Shown here piece after piece: positions 11,590-22,159 of a stretch of 64,000 nt of DNA; the first letter of the stretch is position 1, and the number at the start of each line of letters is the position of its first letter. Below the pieces are notes generated by a model that worked only from the letters and a program-made list of their open reading frames with translations, searched no databases and had not been told where the DNA came from. The DNA is from Prorocentrum cordatum (Eukaryota; Sar; Dinophyceae; Prorocentrales; Prorocentraceae): the NCBI GenBank assembly GCA_963575745.1, contig CAUYUJ010018735.1, forward strand, positions 1 through 64,000, written 5' to 3'. Made by a program: the position numbers and the translations under genes.

Positions 11590-12160
11590 AAAAAGGGCCG
11601 AGAGACGTCCAAGATGGCGCCTTGATGGCCCACGACCGGTCCGAGAGAGCCCAAGACCGCACAATAGCGTTCCAAAATTGGTCCAACATGGTTTTGAAGA
11701 CAGCCCAAGAGAGCTTCAAGATGGCCAAGATGCCCTCAAAAGTGCTCCCACGAGGCACTCAGGAGGCGAAGCAAGTAGGTTTCCTCAATGGTTTTTGAAG
11801 GTTGTTCGTGTTCTCGCTGTTTCGTGCTTCCAACGGTTCAAGACAGCCCATGAGGCCCCAGAAACCAGCTCAAGACGGCCCAAGAGGCACCCAAAGAGGG
11901 CGCCACGACGGCGCAATAGAGAGAGCCCCCAAGATGGCCCAAAAAGTGCCCCAAGGCGGCCCTAGAGGCGCCCAAGATCGCCTCAAGAGGGCCCCAAGAG
12001 GGGCTCAAGAGGGGGAACACGAACCGACAATTCGAGCCTTCCGCCCCAGTAGGCCTCCAGGAGGCCCCAAGAGACCCTACGAGAGCCCAAGAGGCCCCCT
12101 AGAGGCCTCTTAGAGGCTCCACGAGGCCCCACAGGAGCCCCCAAAGACGCCCCACGAGCA
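11590..12160 (+). repeat. CCAAGA satellite-like block before the spliced-leader match
   Basis: CCAAGA-phased repeat with a core-like segment at 11778-11850 (GGTTTCCTCAATGGTTTTTG). It runs up to the spliced-leader match at 12161. Confidence 0.75.
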
Positions 12161-12182
12161 TCCGTAGCCATTTTGGCTCAAG
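12161..12182 (+). promoter_or_regulatory. dinoflagellate spliced-leader (dinoSL) sequence in genomic DNA
   Basis: All 22 bases match the dinoSL consensus (D-CCGTAGCC ... GGCTCAAG, with D = T), the leader trans-spliced onto dinoflagellate nuclear mRNAs (established knowledge). The following bases are GT, so it could be an SL RNA gene exon with its donor. It could instead be a relict leader left by reintegration of a processed cDNA, in which case 12183 onward was once mRNA. No Sm site, second leader or repeated SL-RNA unit is evident, which favours a relict. An AG just upstream (12157-12158) could serve as acceptor. Confidence 0.8.
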
Positions 12183-12750
12183 GTGGATCTGACTGCAGCG
12201 CGCAAGCGCTCATCATAGTTGCCCATCACCATGCGAACCCCGCGACCAGACCCCTGGGGCCCGAGGCTGCCCACTTTTCCCAAACTCCCCCCTCCCCCCG
12301 CGGTGCCCACTGTGTCCCTCGGGGTCCTTCGGGGGGCTTTCGGAGGGCCCGAAGGCGCTCCCCAGACGGTCCAGGAGGTTTCCGAGACGGTCCAAGAGTT
12401 CGTCAAGACGCCCATGATGGCTTCAAGACGGCCCGAGAGGCCCCCCAAGCGCTTGAAGAGGGCTTCAAGAGGACACTTATGAGGGCCGCAAGGAACACAC
12501 ATCGCCCTAATTCCTTTGGGAAACGTCTATTTTGGGCATATGCGCTTTGTATTAATAGCGTCCACGACGGCCTCAGAGAACCCCAAGAGCGCCGCAAGAC
12601 ATCCCAACAAGGCCTCCAAGACGGTCCAAGAAGCTCCCAGGATCGCCCCAAAACGTCCCACAGAGCCCTCCAAGACGACCTCCGTAGGCGCCTGTGGATC
12701 CCAGAGCGCTCTGAGACAGTCCAAGAGGCCCACAAGACACCTCACTCTGC
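12183..12750 (+). other. possible retroposed transcript region and CCAAGA block
   Basis: Downstream of the leader, the first 150 bases are non-repetitive and have no convincing ORF (an ATG at 12231 opens a proline-rich frame). From about 12340 the sequence is again CCAAGA-type repeat, with the AT-rich core at 12497-12545. If the leader is a relict, the ancestral transcript would have been largely this repeat. Confidence 0.35.
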
Positions 12751-12944
12751 ACCCCTCCCCGCTCCTCCCAGATTCCTCCCCATCCCTCCCCGCTCCAGGC
12801 AAGTGTGCGCGAGGCGGTTGTATCTCTGGCCGCGAGATCCTGCCAGTGTATACCTACATGTACGACCACCCTTCGGGTGATAAAGAGGTTGTGCGTGTGG
12901 TGGTGGGGGTGAGGAAGGGGAACCAACTGGAGCTACAACATAGC

Positions 12945-13200
12945 ATTGCATCGCACAGCAGAGCATAGCATAGCATCGCATAGCATCGCACAACACAGCA
13001 TAGACGAGCATCGCGTAGCATAGCATAGCATAGCATCGCATAGCATGTCATAGCATCGCATCGCATCGCGTCGCATATACTAGCCTATCATCGCATGGCA
13101 CAGTATGGCGTAGCATAGCATAGCATAGCATCGCATCGCACAGCATAGTATCGCATCGCATCACACCGCATAGCTTAGCCTCGCATTGATAACATAGCGT
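12945..13200. repeat. pentanucleotide (GCATA/GCATC)n array
   Basis: Degenerate 5-bp repeats alternating CATAG and CATCG over about 250 bases. Flanks 12750-12945 and 13200-13330 hold nothing recognised. Confidence 0.9.
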
Positions 13201-13329
13201 ACTATGCGGGCCGAACCGTACAATGGCCGAAAGTCCGTCCAAACGGCGCTCTCGCCTCGGCGCGGGCAGCACACCGCCAGCGTCACCTGCACGCCGTGGC
13301 CAGCTTAAGTTTAAGAGCGAATCGTGAGG

Positions 13330-13674
13330 ATGTCTCAGCAGAAACCGGCTTTCTTGGTTCAGATGGGCGGGCTGGACGACATGGGCGAATCAAACGCACG
13401 TTCGGGCCTGCGGCGGCCGCCCGGGACGGTCAGGGCACCCACAAGGCGCGCGCTCGCCGTCGACGGCGGGGCGCGGCTGCGGGAGAGCAGCCCGAGGCGA
13501 GGAGGCCCTCCCCCCACGAGCGATGCCCTGGCAGATTGGGCCAGTTTGATTGCCGCCAGTTTCCGTCGAACGCGTGCGGATCAAGGGTGCGACGGTGATA
13601 ACGGATCATTGTGCAGGCAGTTGCACGTCTCGTGGAATATGTTGCGGCGTTTATTTCCGTGTTTTGCGTCGTGA
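13330..13674 (+). CDS. unrecognised ORF, possible first exon
   Basis: An ATG at 13330 opens MSQQKPAFLVQMGGLDDMGE, followed by an Arg/Pro-rich stretch and DALADWASLIAASFRRTRAD. The beginning reads like a genuine soluble protein N-terminus and is not repeat-derived. The frame ends at 13672 after a segment of different composition, so the coding exon may stop near 13580. No family is recognised. No continuation exon was found with confidence. Confidence 0.3.
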   Translation: MSQQKPAFLVQMGGLDDMGESNARSGLRRPPGTVRAPTRRALAVDGGARLRESSPRRGGPPPTSDALADWASLIAASFRRTRADQGCDGDNGSLCRQLHVSWNMLRRLFPCFAS

Positions 13675-13844
13675 ATTCTTGTTATCCGTGTCGCGCCTCC
13701 GTCTACTCACTCCCTCCTCCTCCTCCTCCTCCTCCTTTTCCATATCACGATCAGAATTATCGCGGTGTGACAGGCCTCGCACTTGGGCAACACAAGGGGG
13801 TGCCGCCAGGGGATAATTAGGACACTTACCGGTTCGTGCCCAGA

Positions 13845-14065
13845 TTGTGGGGATGTCTCCAGCGGTTCGCTTGTTTCACGGATGTAGGCGCGTCTTTTTC
13901 AGGGCCGCGTGGTGTTCGCGATGTCGCAACAAACGTTGCTGGGCGCCACAATGGGGAGCGACCACGGGGTGGGACACTTGCCCACTTGCGGTCAGCATTC
14001 GGGGATATCTCACGCGAGACGTTGGCTTTTTGAGGTGGGTGTGCTTTTTTTCAGGGCCGCCACGA
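13845..14065. repeat. imperfect ~150-bp tandem duplication
   Basis: GGGGATGTCTCC ... CTTTTTCAGGGCCGC (13848-13911) recurs as GGGGATATCTCA ... TTTTTTTCAGGGCCGC (13998-14062). Both copies end in the same pyrimidine-CAG-G context, which resembles a splice acceptor. Nothing else is recognised from 14065 to 14400. Confidence 0.55.
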
Positions 14066-14419
14066 AGGAAGCGAACACTCGGATCAGTCCCGGCAGTCGC
14101 CGCGGTACTGGGAAGACCGTCGGATCGATTATTTCGTTGTCGATTTTTTTTGGCGCGTACCGTTCAAACCTTCAGGGTGGCCCAGTGTTGGCAAATTTTG
14201 CGCGGTGGTTGCACGACGAAGGTGGGCGCACCATAGAACCCTTCACGACAGCCCATCGTTGTAAAGATTTTCGTCGCGGTTGTAAGACGAGCGCGGGCAC
14301 GGTGATCGCGCGCATTTGGGTGTTCACATTCGTTATGGCGCTCGCATGTGGTTCGCTAGACGTAAAATTTGTAAAGATCTTGGACGTGACAAATCTGTGA
14401 TGAGCCTTGGCTAGGTCGT

Positions 14420-14560
14420 GTGCGGGCCTTCACTGGGTTCTGGGTAGGCCATGTATCAGCTCTTGAAAGGCCGCCAGGTAAGCCTGAGGCAGGCATTGGA
14501 TAGGCCGTCGGGCTGACCTTGGACAGGCCTGGGGGTTCGTGGGCAGGCATTGGGCAGGAT
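14420..14560. repeat. degenerate TTGGAYAGGC repeats
   Basis: Short repeats of the type TTGGATAGGC / TTGGACAGGC / TTGGGCAGG, with further copies at about 14887-14930. Confidence 0.45.
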
Positions 14561-14649
14561 CCGAGGGGAGCGGTGCTCTGGCGCCGCCTGGACCGCAGAA
14601 AGGAGACCCACCTTCTGCAGGCCCACGGCAACCTGGGGCTCCCCTTCAC

Positions 14650-14840
14650 ATTAGCTTGAGCTTGATGTTCTGCCTTCGCTGTGAGCGTCGCTCCATTTTC
14701 GATCCAAATTATTTGAAGTCCAGCTGTATGCGCTTGAGCTTGAACTTCCGCTCAACGCGCGGAAGCTTCGCTCAATTTTATAGTTCTCTTTTAGCTTGAG
14801 CTTGAACTTCCGCTCAACGCGCAGAAGCTTCGCTCCATTG
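14650..14840. repeat. three AGCTTGAGCTTGA... units
   Basis: Three copies (about 14651, 14730, 14794) of a unit starting AGCTTGAGCTTGAACTTCCG and containing GCTCAACGCGC and GAAGCTTCGCTC. Units two and three are almost identical. Between 14840 and 15585 no gene is recognised. Confidence 0.75.
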
Positions 14841-15587
14841 CCATAATTTGTGGGAATGCCGAGACATTGGGTTTGCTCGAGGTGGGCCTTGGACGCTCTG
14901 GGTCGTCTAGGCCTTGGATAGGCGTAGAGTGCGTGAGGGGTGTGCCGAAATCGGGCCCATTGAGCCGTCTTGAGAGGTACGTAGCTGTTTCTTATGTCTT
15001 GTTTCGCCGATCGGCGCGGGCCCCCGCTCCCTCCTCCCCAAAGACCAGATCTTGGCTGCTTAAAGCGGTTGCTTCAACCGGGTTGATTAAGCACTGGGGC
15101 CCGCCCCCCCTCCTCCCCCCGGTGGACACACGAGCTGCTGCTGTACGTGTGTGAGTTGTTTTCTCGAGGCGCCCCCCTGGGAATGAAACAAAGGGTATGT
15201 AGGCAGCTGAAGTGGGATAATGCGGAATCCTATTTCGACCTGCGGCCCTCTGTATGTTTCATGGTTGCACGCCGAGTGGAACACGTCCACCGCGTCGACA
15301 ATGAACATACTTTTTCGCGTTGCATGCCGAGTGGAATTCGTCCACCGCGCCCGCAACTGCTCCTCTGCCGCGTGGAATGTGATTCCATTGGTCCGCCAAA
15401 AAGGGTGTGGAAAGGAAAAGGATTGAGAGGGTTTGCTGAGAGGAGAATGCAGGATTAAGGTCGACTGGGGCTCATGGCGTGCATCCGTGTGGGCATAGAG
15501 GGATGGTGCGGTTTGCTGATTGATCATGATTGATAGACGTCTTTCTGCTCTCCGATGCTGCGAACCCTAGACCGTCGCCGCATCTTG

Positions 15588-15627
15588 CTAGAACCAAAGC
15601 GCGCGCGCAGCGCGCGCGTGGTTCTAG
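15588..15627. repeat. 40-bp CTAGAACC palindrome
   Basis: Same palindrome family as 3760-3800: CTAGAACC arms around alternating GCGCGC, followed by (TA)n. Confidence 0.85.
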
Positions 15628-15809
15628 TATATATACATATATATATATATATAGATATATGCGTGTGTGTGTGGATTACGGACCTGTCCGCTCCTGGGGC
15701 ACCCTGTTATTTTCATGGAATTCAATGAGAGAATATATAGAGTATTCTCAGCATTGGATTATCATGCCGCGCCGACGGCGCCATCAAGAAGAGGGGCAGA
15801 CAGACAGTG

Positions 15810-16915
15810 TGCACATGGCTGCCCATGCCTTCCTGGCCTGGTGACAACGGGATGCAGTCAGGCCTGCGCGTCGACTCGGAGGCCCTGATCATGGTCAGCC
15901 TGAAGAACCTGGTTCGGGACAACATTCCGATCTTGCGGTCGGCGAGTGACAGCGTCATGGCAGCAGGCCGGAATGGCATGATTCCTCCTACCCACATCGT
16001 CCAGTTGATCGGGCTCCTGTCTAGCCATCCTCGTCAGATTAATCGTGTGTGATAAGTTTTGAAAAATCCTGTTGTACATTTGCGGGGCGACAATCAGCCG
16101 TTCCCGAGTGTTTGGTGGTATGTATGATGATGCATCATCTTTGAAGATTTTTTCCAGATACCACCTACAACCTGAAGTGTCCCGATCCGCCCCCGGTTCA
16201 GGGGGTCGCGTTCCAAATTGCGCCCATGATGGACGCATGTCATGCGGGGGCACCTGCAGGGGGATCCGATGGATCATGGAAGCAGGCTCAGAGCGCCGAT
16301 GTGAGTGGTATTACACCAAGGGATATTACGCCCACCGACACGTTGTACGCCAACGAGCCGTGGCGTGCCCATGTTCAACAACTGCCAGTACCTGCAGGGC
16401 AACCTGCCTCATTCGCTCCAATGAGCAGAGCTAATATATCATTTGGTATTCCACAGAGTGCCGGAAGCAACAACAGCCTGCCGGCGAGGCTCCAAAGCAT
16501 TCGGATGGATCCGCAGCTCTACCAGGCTCTACAAGCGACATCGCCATTTGCATCGCCACGTCCAAATGCGGGGCAACCTGCTGTTCCTGACCAAGACGCC
16601 ATACAGAGAAGTTCAGTTGGTCAGCGAGAGTGGATGCATCGGCAGATGCGCGAGTCCGCTCAGAGCATGCGGAGGGATGTTTTTGACCCCCCCAATGCCA
16701 ACTGGACGCCGCCGTGGGAGTATGTCCCGGATCCAAATTCATCACCGGACAATCCCAATAGGTTCGGCTATGTGCCAGCATCCTTCAGTCATCCGACTTG
16801 CCATCCAATGTCTGCTCATCGTCCAGCGGCAGCGCCAATGGATCATCCATTATTTTCTGACTTTCGTGCCCAGGTGAGTGGTGCTGCTCGGGTGGGAACA
16901 CAGCCAGAAAATTGA
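15810..16915 (+). pseudogene. gag-like N-terminal region of copia polyprotein
   Basis: Two frames read as plausible protein: about 15810-16052 (ALIMVSLKNLVRDNIPILRS..., IPPTHIVQLIGLL) and 16206-16915 (ITPTDTLYANEPWRAHVQQL...YQALQATSPFASPRP, WEYVPDPNSSPDNPNRFGYV). No CCHC knuckle or named gag domain was found. The assignment rests on position upstream of protease and on the proline/glutamine-rich, soluble composition. Three of the 14-nt hairpins fall in it and encode A-G-x-P-A. Confidence 0.45.
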
Positions 16916-17159
16916 TGCGTTCGGGCGACGGCCGACGACTTCTACCAGTCGCAGTTGACACGTGGCTCAGGGCATGCATCAGGCGTGCCCGGACAGATAC
17001 CTCACCATGGTTATCTGGCTCCCCCAGGGATCAACATGTGCTTCAACAGGCTCCAGGCTTAGTGCGGCCGCCGACCGTGGGAGAGCTGCGCCCTGAAATC
17101 CTGGCCATGCACGGGGCGCAGCAAGCCAAGTCGGCGCTGCAGGCTACGCGCCAGCGCCG

Positions 17160-17640
17160 AAATGCTGAGCCGCGCGGGGCAACCTGCTAATCGCAATATA
17201 GCAGGGGCACCTGCGAGCAGCCCAACCATGGTTGCATCAATGCAGCTACCGACACTCTCACCTATTCGGTTCGAGGGTGGGGAATCCACCCTGGAGCGTC
17301 AGATGCGCATCAGGCCATCGGCAACACCGCCCATCATCAGTGACGGCGGCTTCAGTAAGTGTGCCATATGCCTGGGCCTGTTCATGACATGAATCACGAC
17401 AAGGTCTGGCGCCTCCAGTCCGGCCGAATATTCCGCGCGCAATGCTGGGATCGAGTGGTACACGCCCATGTGGATGGACAGTTGGCTGGGAACCTGGCAG
17501 GTTCCGCAAGCGAGGCCCCCTGCTCTATATGCAGGGGTGTTGGCCTCATTACTGCCGAGTCCCACTGCGCCCTTGCTGGGGATCAAGAGTCATTCAATCG
17601 TCATGAATACATACTCCGAGGGCGAACGAGCTCAGGGATC
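17160..17640 (+). pseudogene. RING-H2-like zinc finger in copia polyprotein
   Basis: KCAICLGLF (about 17357) is followed, after a one-base frame change, by DMNHDKVWRLQ...IFRAQCWDRVV and, about 25 residues on, CSICRG (about 17521). This is the C-x2-C ... C-x-H-x-F-H-x2-C-W ... C-P-x-C layout of a RING-H2 domain. The central C-G-H has decayed to S-G-R and the next His to Arg, so metal binding would be lost. RING domains are ubiquitin E3 modules; their presence in a retroelement polyprotein suggests a dinoflagellate-specific accessory domain (inference). Confidence 0.5.
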
Positions 17641-17669
17641 TCCGTGAAGAGCTCAACCGCGTTACGGCC

Positions 17670-18730
17670 ATGATGACAGGCACCGCGGCCGTCTCGACGA
17701 CGACACCAGCGGGGCCACCTGCGTCGCCAGCCAACGCGGGGCTAGCGACGGAGACAACCGCACTCGCAGGGGCACCTGCTATAGCGATGCCTATGCCATT
17801 GGTAGCAGAGGCCGACAATAACGCAGGGGCACCTGCTAGATCGGCTCCACCTTCGGTACCAGTGAAAGACGCGTGGTTGAGGCGCATGAACAGGGCTACC
17901 GACAGGTGCGCTCAATGGCCTCAGCCTTCGCACTCATCTATGCCATATGAGCGAGATCTCCGCCCACGCAGTCAGCGCAGGGCGGAGTGCCCTGTAAGCA
18001 TGCGCAGCGGCAACAGTGGGATATCCGAGCGCGACATGCTGCGCACGGTACTTATGATAACCACTGATGGTCAGATGGGCACGCGCGCGGAAGAGGGCAC
18101 GTTTCTGAATCTACCCACTATGTCCACATCACCACCATATATGTACGGATATCCTACAGCCTGGATCTTGGAAAAGAATCTTATTGCAGAAGAAGAGGCT
18201 CGTGGATGCATGGATATTTTCACATCTTTGTCAAGAAAATGATTTGGTGTTGGAGCAGAGGTGCCGCAAAGGCGTGCGTAGTGCGACAATATCTGAAGTT
18301 CCTGGAATATTTGGTGAACGCCATGAGCTCGCCTTGGCAGCTAACAGTGGAACTATGGTCGATGGTATGTTGGCTACTCTTTTGGAGATCGGCAGTAATA
18401 TCACTATTATTGAGTTAAAGACGGCACAGACCTTTGAGCAGGCATCACGTTCCTACGGACGCGCCACTAAACAAGGCTGAACCTCACGAAGAGGTTCTAC
18501 GTGTCAGGAGCGGGACATGGCGCCGCGATTTGCGTTAAACCCTTGCATTGCAAGATTGCACGCAAGGAAAGGGGAGATCCCGCGGGGCAACCTGCTGTGC
18601 CGAGACTTGACACGTACCCAGCACATGTGGCTGAGGGCTTTGGGGGGGGGGGGGGGGGGGGGGCTCCATGCCATCGTGGGTCTGAGGGGAATGTCCAACG
18701 TGAGGGCCGTCCTGATCCTTGAGCAGGTTC
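17670..18730 (+). pseudogene. aspartic protease region of copia polyprotein
   Basis: The segment LLEIGSNITIIELKTAQTFE at about 18378-18440 looks like a retropepsin active-site region in which the D-[ST]-G motif has become E-I-G. After a frame change, YVSGAGHGAAICVKPLHCKI (about 18498-18560) continues the domain. A 22-base G-run at 18642-18663 then splits it from GLRGMSNVRAVLILEQ. The upstream part (17670-18242) is Ala/Pro-rich linker holding three hairpin copies. Without the catalytic Asp this copy cannot be an active protease. Confidence 0.5.
18642..18663. repeat. 22-base poly-G run inside the copia element
   Basis: Uninterrupted G-run between GGGCTTT and CTCCATGCC. It sits between two stretches of coding-like sequence. 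It may be a real expansion or a consensus error. A comparable 20-base C-run is at 26015-26034, just beyond the element's end. Confidence 0.9.
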
Positions 18731-20200
18731 ACAAGAAGATCATCATCCCTGGCGTGGAGATGCGCAAGGTTCTACTCGGAAAAGGCGCCAGGGCACTCGG
18801 CCTGATGAAGACGCCCTCCGGGCATCTGGCACTCAAAGCTGACGAGTACAAGATGGCAACTGAGGATCAAGGGTCGATGTCGTTTACTATCACGGCCCCA
18901 TTGCTCGTCAATGAAGTATCCGATCCAGAGCCAATCGCAGGGGCACCTGCTGTGCATGATGCCCACGCATACATGATGTCACAGGATACGAAGGGCATCA
19001 GTTTCTCTACAAATGAGGAGACACTCGCTTTGCCGACCCAGACTTTGGTGAATAACGCCATGAAGACATGGCATCATAGAAATATGTCCTTTGGGACTAC
19101 CCCCGCCTTGGCCGACGAGGAGTTCTGGCTCCGCAGTTTACAGGTGAAGATCCATCAGGCCATTTACGAGGAGGGTGCGAAGTGGACGCCTCCAGATGCA
19201 CAGGCAGGGACACCTGCGGAAGTGGGTGATGCTGATGAGAAGTTTGATTTTTTGTTACTTCGAGCAGCGGTTCTGCAGCGCAGCGCGGCGCTGGTATTTC
19301 GGCGCCCCCATCGCCAAACGAGTGGCGGGGGCAGGCGCGCGCCGCGGCCACTCGCGCTTGCTCAGACAGGCCGGACACTCAGGTGTTGTCAGCAAACGCG
19401 GGGAAACCTGCATTCTTCTCCCAGGCACTGGCTGTGCGTGCCAGGGGCCGTGGCAAGCCCAGCTGCGCGGCTGCCGCGAACAGCAGCGGGCCCGGCTGTG
19501 TGGCCGCTGCCGAAAAAAGAAGGGTTGTCGCATCATTCTCATTCTCGTGCATTTGTCATTGAGGATATACGGACAGCTTGCGCTGAATTCCAAGCCCGTG
19601 GATACATGTGCGATCGTATACACATGCGGAGGTAATGACCTCCACTGGTACACACTATATAGGTGCGCTACTCTCGGGTGATTACCAACCGTTGTGGGTT
19701 GCAACACCTGCTGGCTGGTATGTGAGGCTGCCTGGCAAGAGGGCAGGGCCGCACTTCCAGCGTATTCAAAATCTGCTGTCCAAGGCTCGGGCGCTACGCA
19801 TGACCATTGTATTTGTGGGGGCACCAGGATATTCCTGGAAACAAGGTCCCATACGAGATGCTATTGAAGATCTTAACTTACAAATCATGCGCATGCGTTT
19901 CTGCCACTTCGGCCTCAAGTACGACCGCGCGAACACGTTGCCCAGCGGATCATATTTGCAAGTGGCGGCTACGTGCACGCGCATCCCCACCAATCTATGG
20001 CGATGCGCATGCAATATAGCAGGGGGACCTGCAGAACCTACTGGGCATATTCTAGACTGGCATGGACAAGGTGCTCAGAAAGCCGAATGGCGGAAGAAGG
20101 CGCTAGCGATCATGACCGCAAGGTTGATTGATCAAATGGTTTTCCATGAAAACAAGGAAATCACGCAAGTGCTGTTCATCTGAGTATCCATACTTGCGTT
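18664..20200 (+). pseudogene. post-protease linker region of copia polyprotein
   Basis: Readable pieces are GLRGMSNVRAVLILEQVHKK...MKTPSGHLALKADEY (18670-18860), LPTQTLVNNAMKTWHHRNMS to LRSLQVKIHQAIYEEGAKW (19030-19190), and the tail GHILDWHGQGAQKAEWRKKA with LAIMTARLIDQMV (20040-20140). Between about 19260 and 19600 the frame changes several times. The function of this region is unknown to me. Its position before the methyltransferase-like domain suggests an accessory part of the polyprotein. Confidence 0.5.
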
Positions 20201-20819
20201 GGTAAAGGAGTTCGAACTTACGTTCAGTCTCCTAAGAACGGCCCCGAGTGGAACCATATGGTGAGACGGGCAGCGATGAACCTGGGCGACAACGCGATCA
20301 TCCAGGACATCAAGATCCAGGGCCAGCCGGCTGGGTACAACTACAACGCACCATTGCCCAAGTACTGTATTGGGGTCAGCCGAAACCGACTCTCTTGGGA
20401 GATGGCAGCTCACGACCAAGCTCAAGGCGAGTGGCGATCATCGATGGCGATCGTCTCCCTCTGGCTTCGATTGAGCGCGGCAGCGTGCTACCCTCTATTC
20501 CCGAATTTCCGACACTTGGCTCACCTGGGACAGAACAACAGACAGCACGACCAACATATGCCATTATTAACCAAACAGAAAACATAAAGCATACTAATTT
20601 TCTGGCATCAAACCATGCAAGGTACCCAAAACAGTCGAAGAAGGCACCGACGACTGTGGAGACGACCTTAAAGGACTCGGGCGTTGTACGCACTACACCG
20701 ACGTACCTCTGGATTCCGACACGGATAGCGACTGCGGGGAGCAGGCCTTCATCACACCACCTGCGGGGCATCTTGCTGGATCTGATGCAGATGTATATTG
20801 CATACTCCCCACCTCGGTC

Positions 20820-21610
20820 CACGGACGACACAACAAAGTAGATGTGTTAGAACTGTGCGGGGGAATTGGAGGCATCTCCCAGCTGGCATTCAGCCGAGGT
20901 CTGTCTTCAGGGGGAAGCCTCGGTAAACGTGCTTTTGTTGATCTTGGCAACAAGGAGGTTCAAGACGCAGTGATGCACTATTCAGACGTTTGTTTCGTCG
21001 AGGTTGTCATGCTACAGCCCGACTGCAGGCTTGCCTTCCGACTCCAATGCAAGGGTTAACAACGACATATGGCATGGGCATCGTAAAGAAGATCTACCAC
21101 ATATCAAGTTCTGTGGGGAGGTGGCTGTGCGTCAAAATGATCTTCGACGATCTTACTGAATATAACAACCAGTTGGGACTTGGGTGGGCCAGATACCGCC
21201 ATGGACTACGTTGGCCAAAAGAAAGGGCACTTGCAAGGTGAACATGGTTCACTTCACTACTGGCTCCCGTGATTCCCATGGGGTACTGAGACGAAAACCG
21301 ACCGTGGTCATGGCCAACCATCGTCTATTACTCACCCTTTTTGAACGGAAACGATGTCGTGGCCATCATCAACACGCGTCGGTCTGCAATAAGGAACTGT
21401 CCATGGCTGCGCAATATTCAGCAAGGGCGCAGTCGCCTTTTGTCGAATCTGTTCAGATCGCACACGATCTCTTTCAGACAACTCGGGGTCCTTTCCATGG
21501 CTTCCCGTATTCGTCCACCAACGCAAGTGGGTGCGATTTGGACGACCCGAGTCCCCCCCGATAACCTGATGGATCGATTGCGAGAACACCATCGGGAGGG
21601 CTTGGCTGTC
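20820..21610 (+). pseudogene. methyltransferase-like domain in copia element
   Basis: VDVLELCGGIGGISQLAFSR at 20838-20900 resembles motif I of a SAM-dependent DNA methyltransferase (glycine-rich loop), followed by RAFVDLGNKEVQDAVMHY and a P-x-C segment (LQPDC, about 21013) in the place of the catalytic Pro-Cys. Further pieces read in shifted frames (WVGQIPPWTTLAKRKGTCKV at about 21184, then HRLLLTLFERKRCRGHHQHA). Cytosine methyltransferases carried by copia elements have been reported in Symbiodinium-type dinoflagellates (established). Whether this domain is a true C5 enzyme is inference. Several stops make it inactive. Confidence 0.5.
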
Positions 21611-21627
21611 GTGCTTGCGCGGAAAAC

Positions 21628-21846
21628 GTGAACGTGCATTCTCCCTCTCATGATAGAGATCCGAGACGCTGCAGATGGTGCGATGAGGGCGACTACCATT
21701 GGGAGTGTCCGAGCTGTAAGAAGTACTACGGGAATAACAAGCCTGGACATGTACTAACACCTGGCAAATGCAAATTTGCCAAGCCTTGGAAGTTGCCCGA
21801 CAATCATGGACAGATTCCGCGGGTTTCCGCCGAGCCTGCAGCATGA
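21628..21846 (+). pseudogene. zinc-binding segment before integrase
   Basis: The frame reads RRCRWCDEGDYHWECPSCKK, then HVLTPGKCKFA, giving C-x2-C and C-x2-C pairs plus a trailing His/Cys, typical of a small zinc-binding module. It lies between the methyltransferase-like and integrase domains. Confidence 0.45.
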
Positions 21847-22159
21847 CCTGCACTGCCGGATCCTGCTGGAGTAGCAGCACCACCACCCGAGGCGCCAGCC
21901 ATCGCTTGCGCGACTGAGAGCACCGAGACCCGGCTCGAGAGCTGGACCCACTTCGGGTTCAAGCAGTCACGACATCACCGTTGGAAGATGCGCTGCTGAG
22001 CCTGCTGCAGGGCAACCTGCTTCGAGCGGAGCTGGTAGTTCGGATGGCCATCTCTGACTACCACAGGTTAGAGTCAGACGTGGTCGACAGCAAGGTGGAG
22101 AAGCACCTCCACCACCACCAGCGGGAAACCCTGCTGCACGACCACGACTACAAGACTGG

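Noticed and set aside
15700-16080. 5' long terminal repeat of the copia element
   Set aside because: No matching copy was found around 25.9-26.3 kb, so LTRs cannot be claimed.
17483-17523. Additional family A hairpins (GGCTGGGAACCTGGC, GCGAGGCCCCCTGC)
   Set aside because: Arms do not pair well and the second lies within the RING coding segment; left out of the count.
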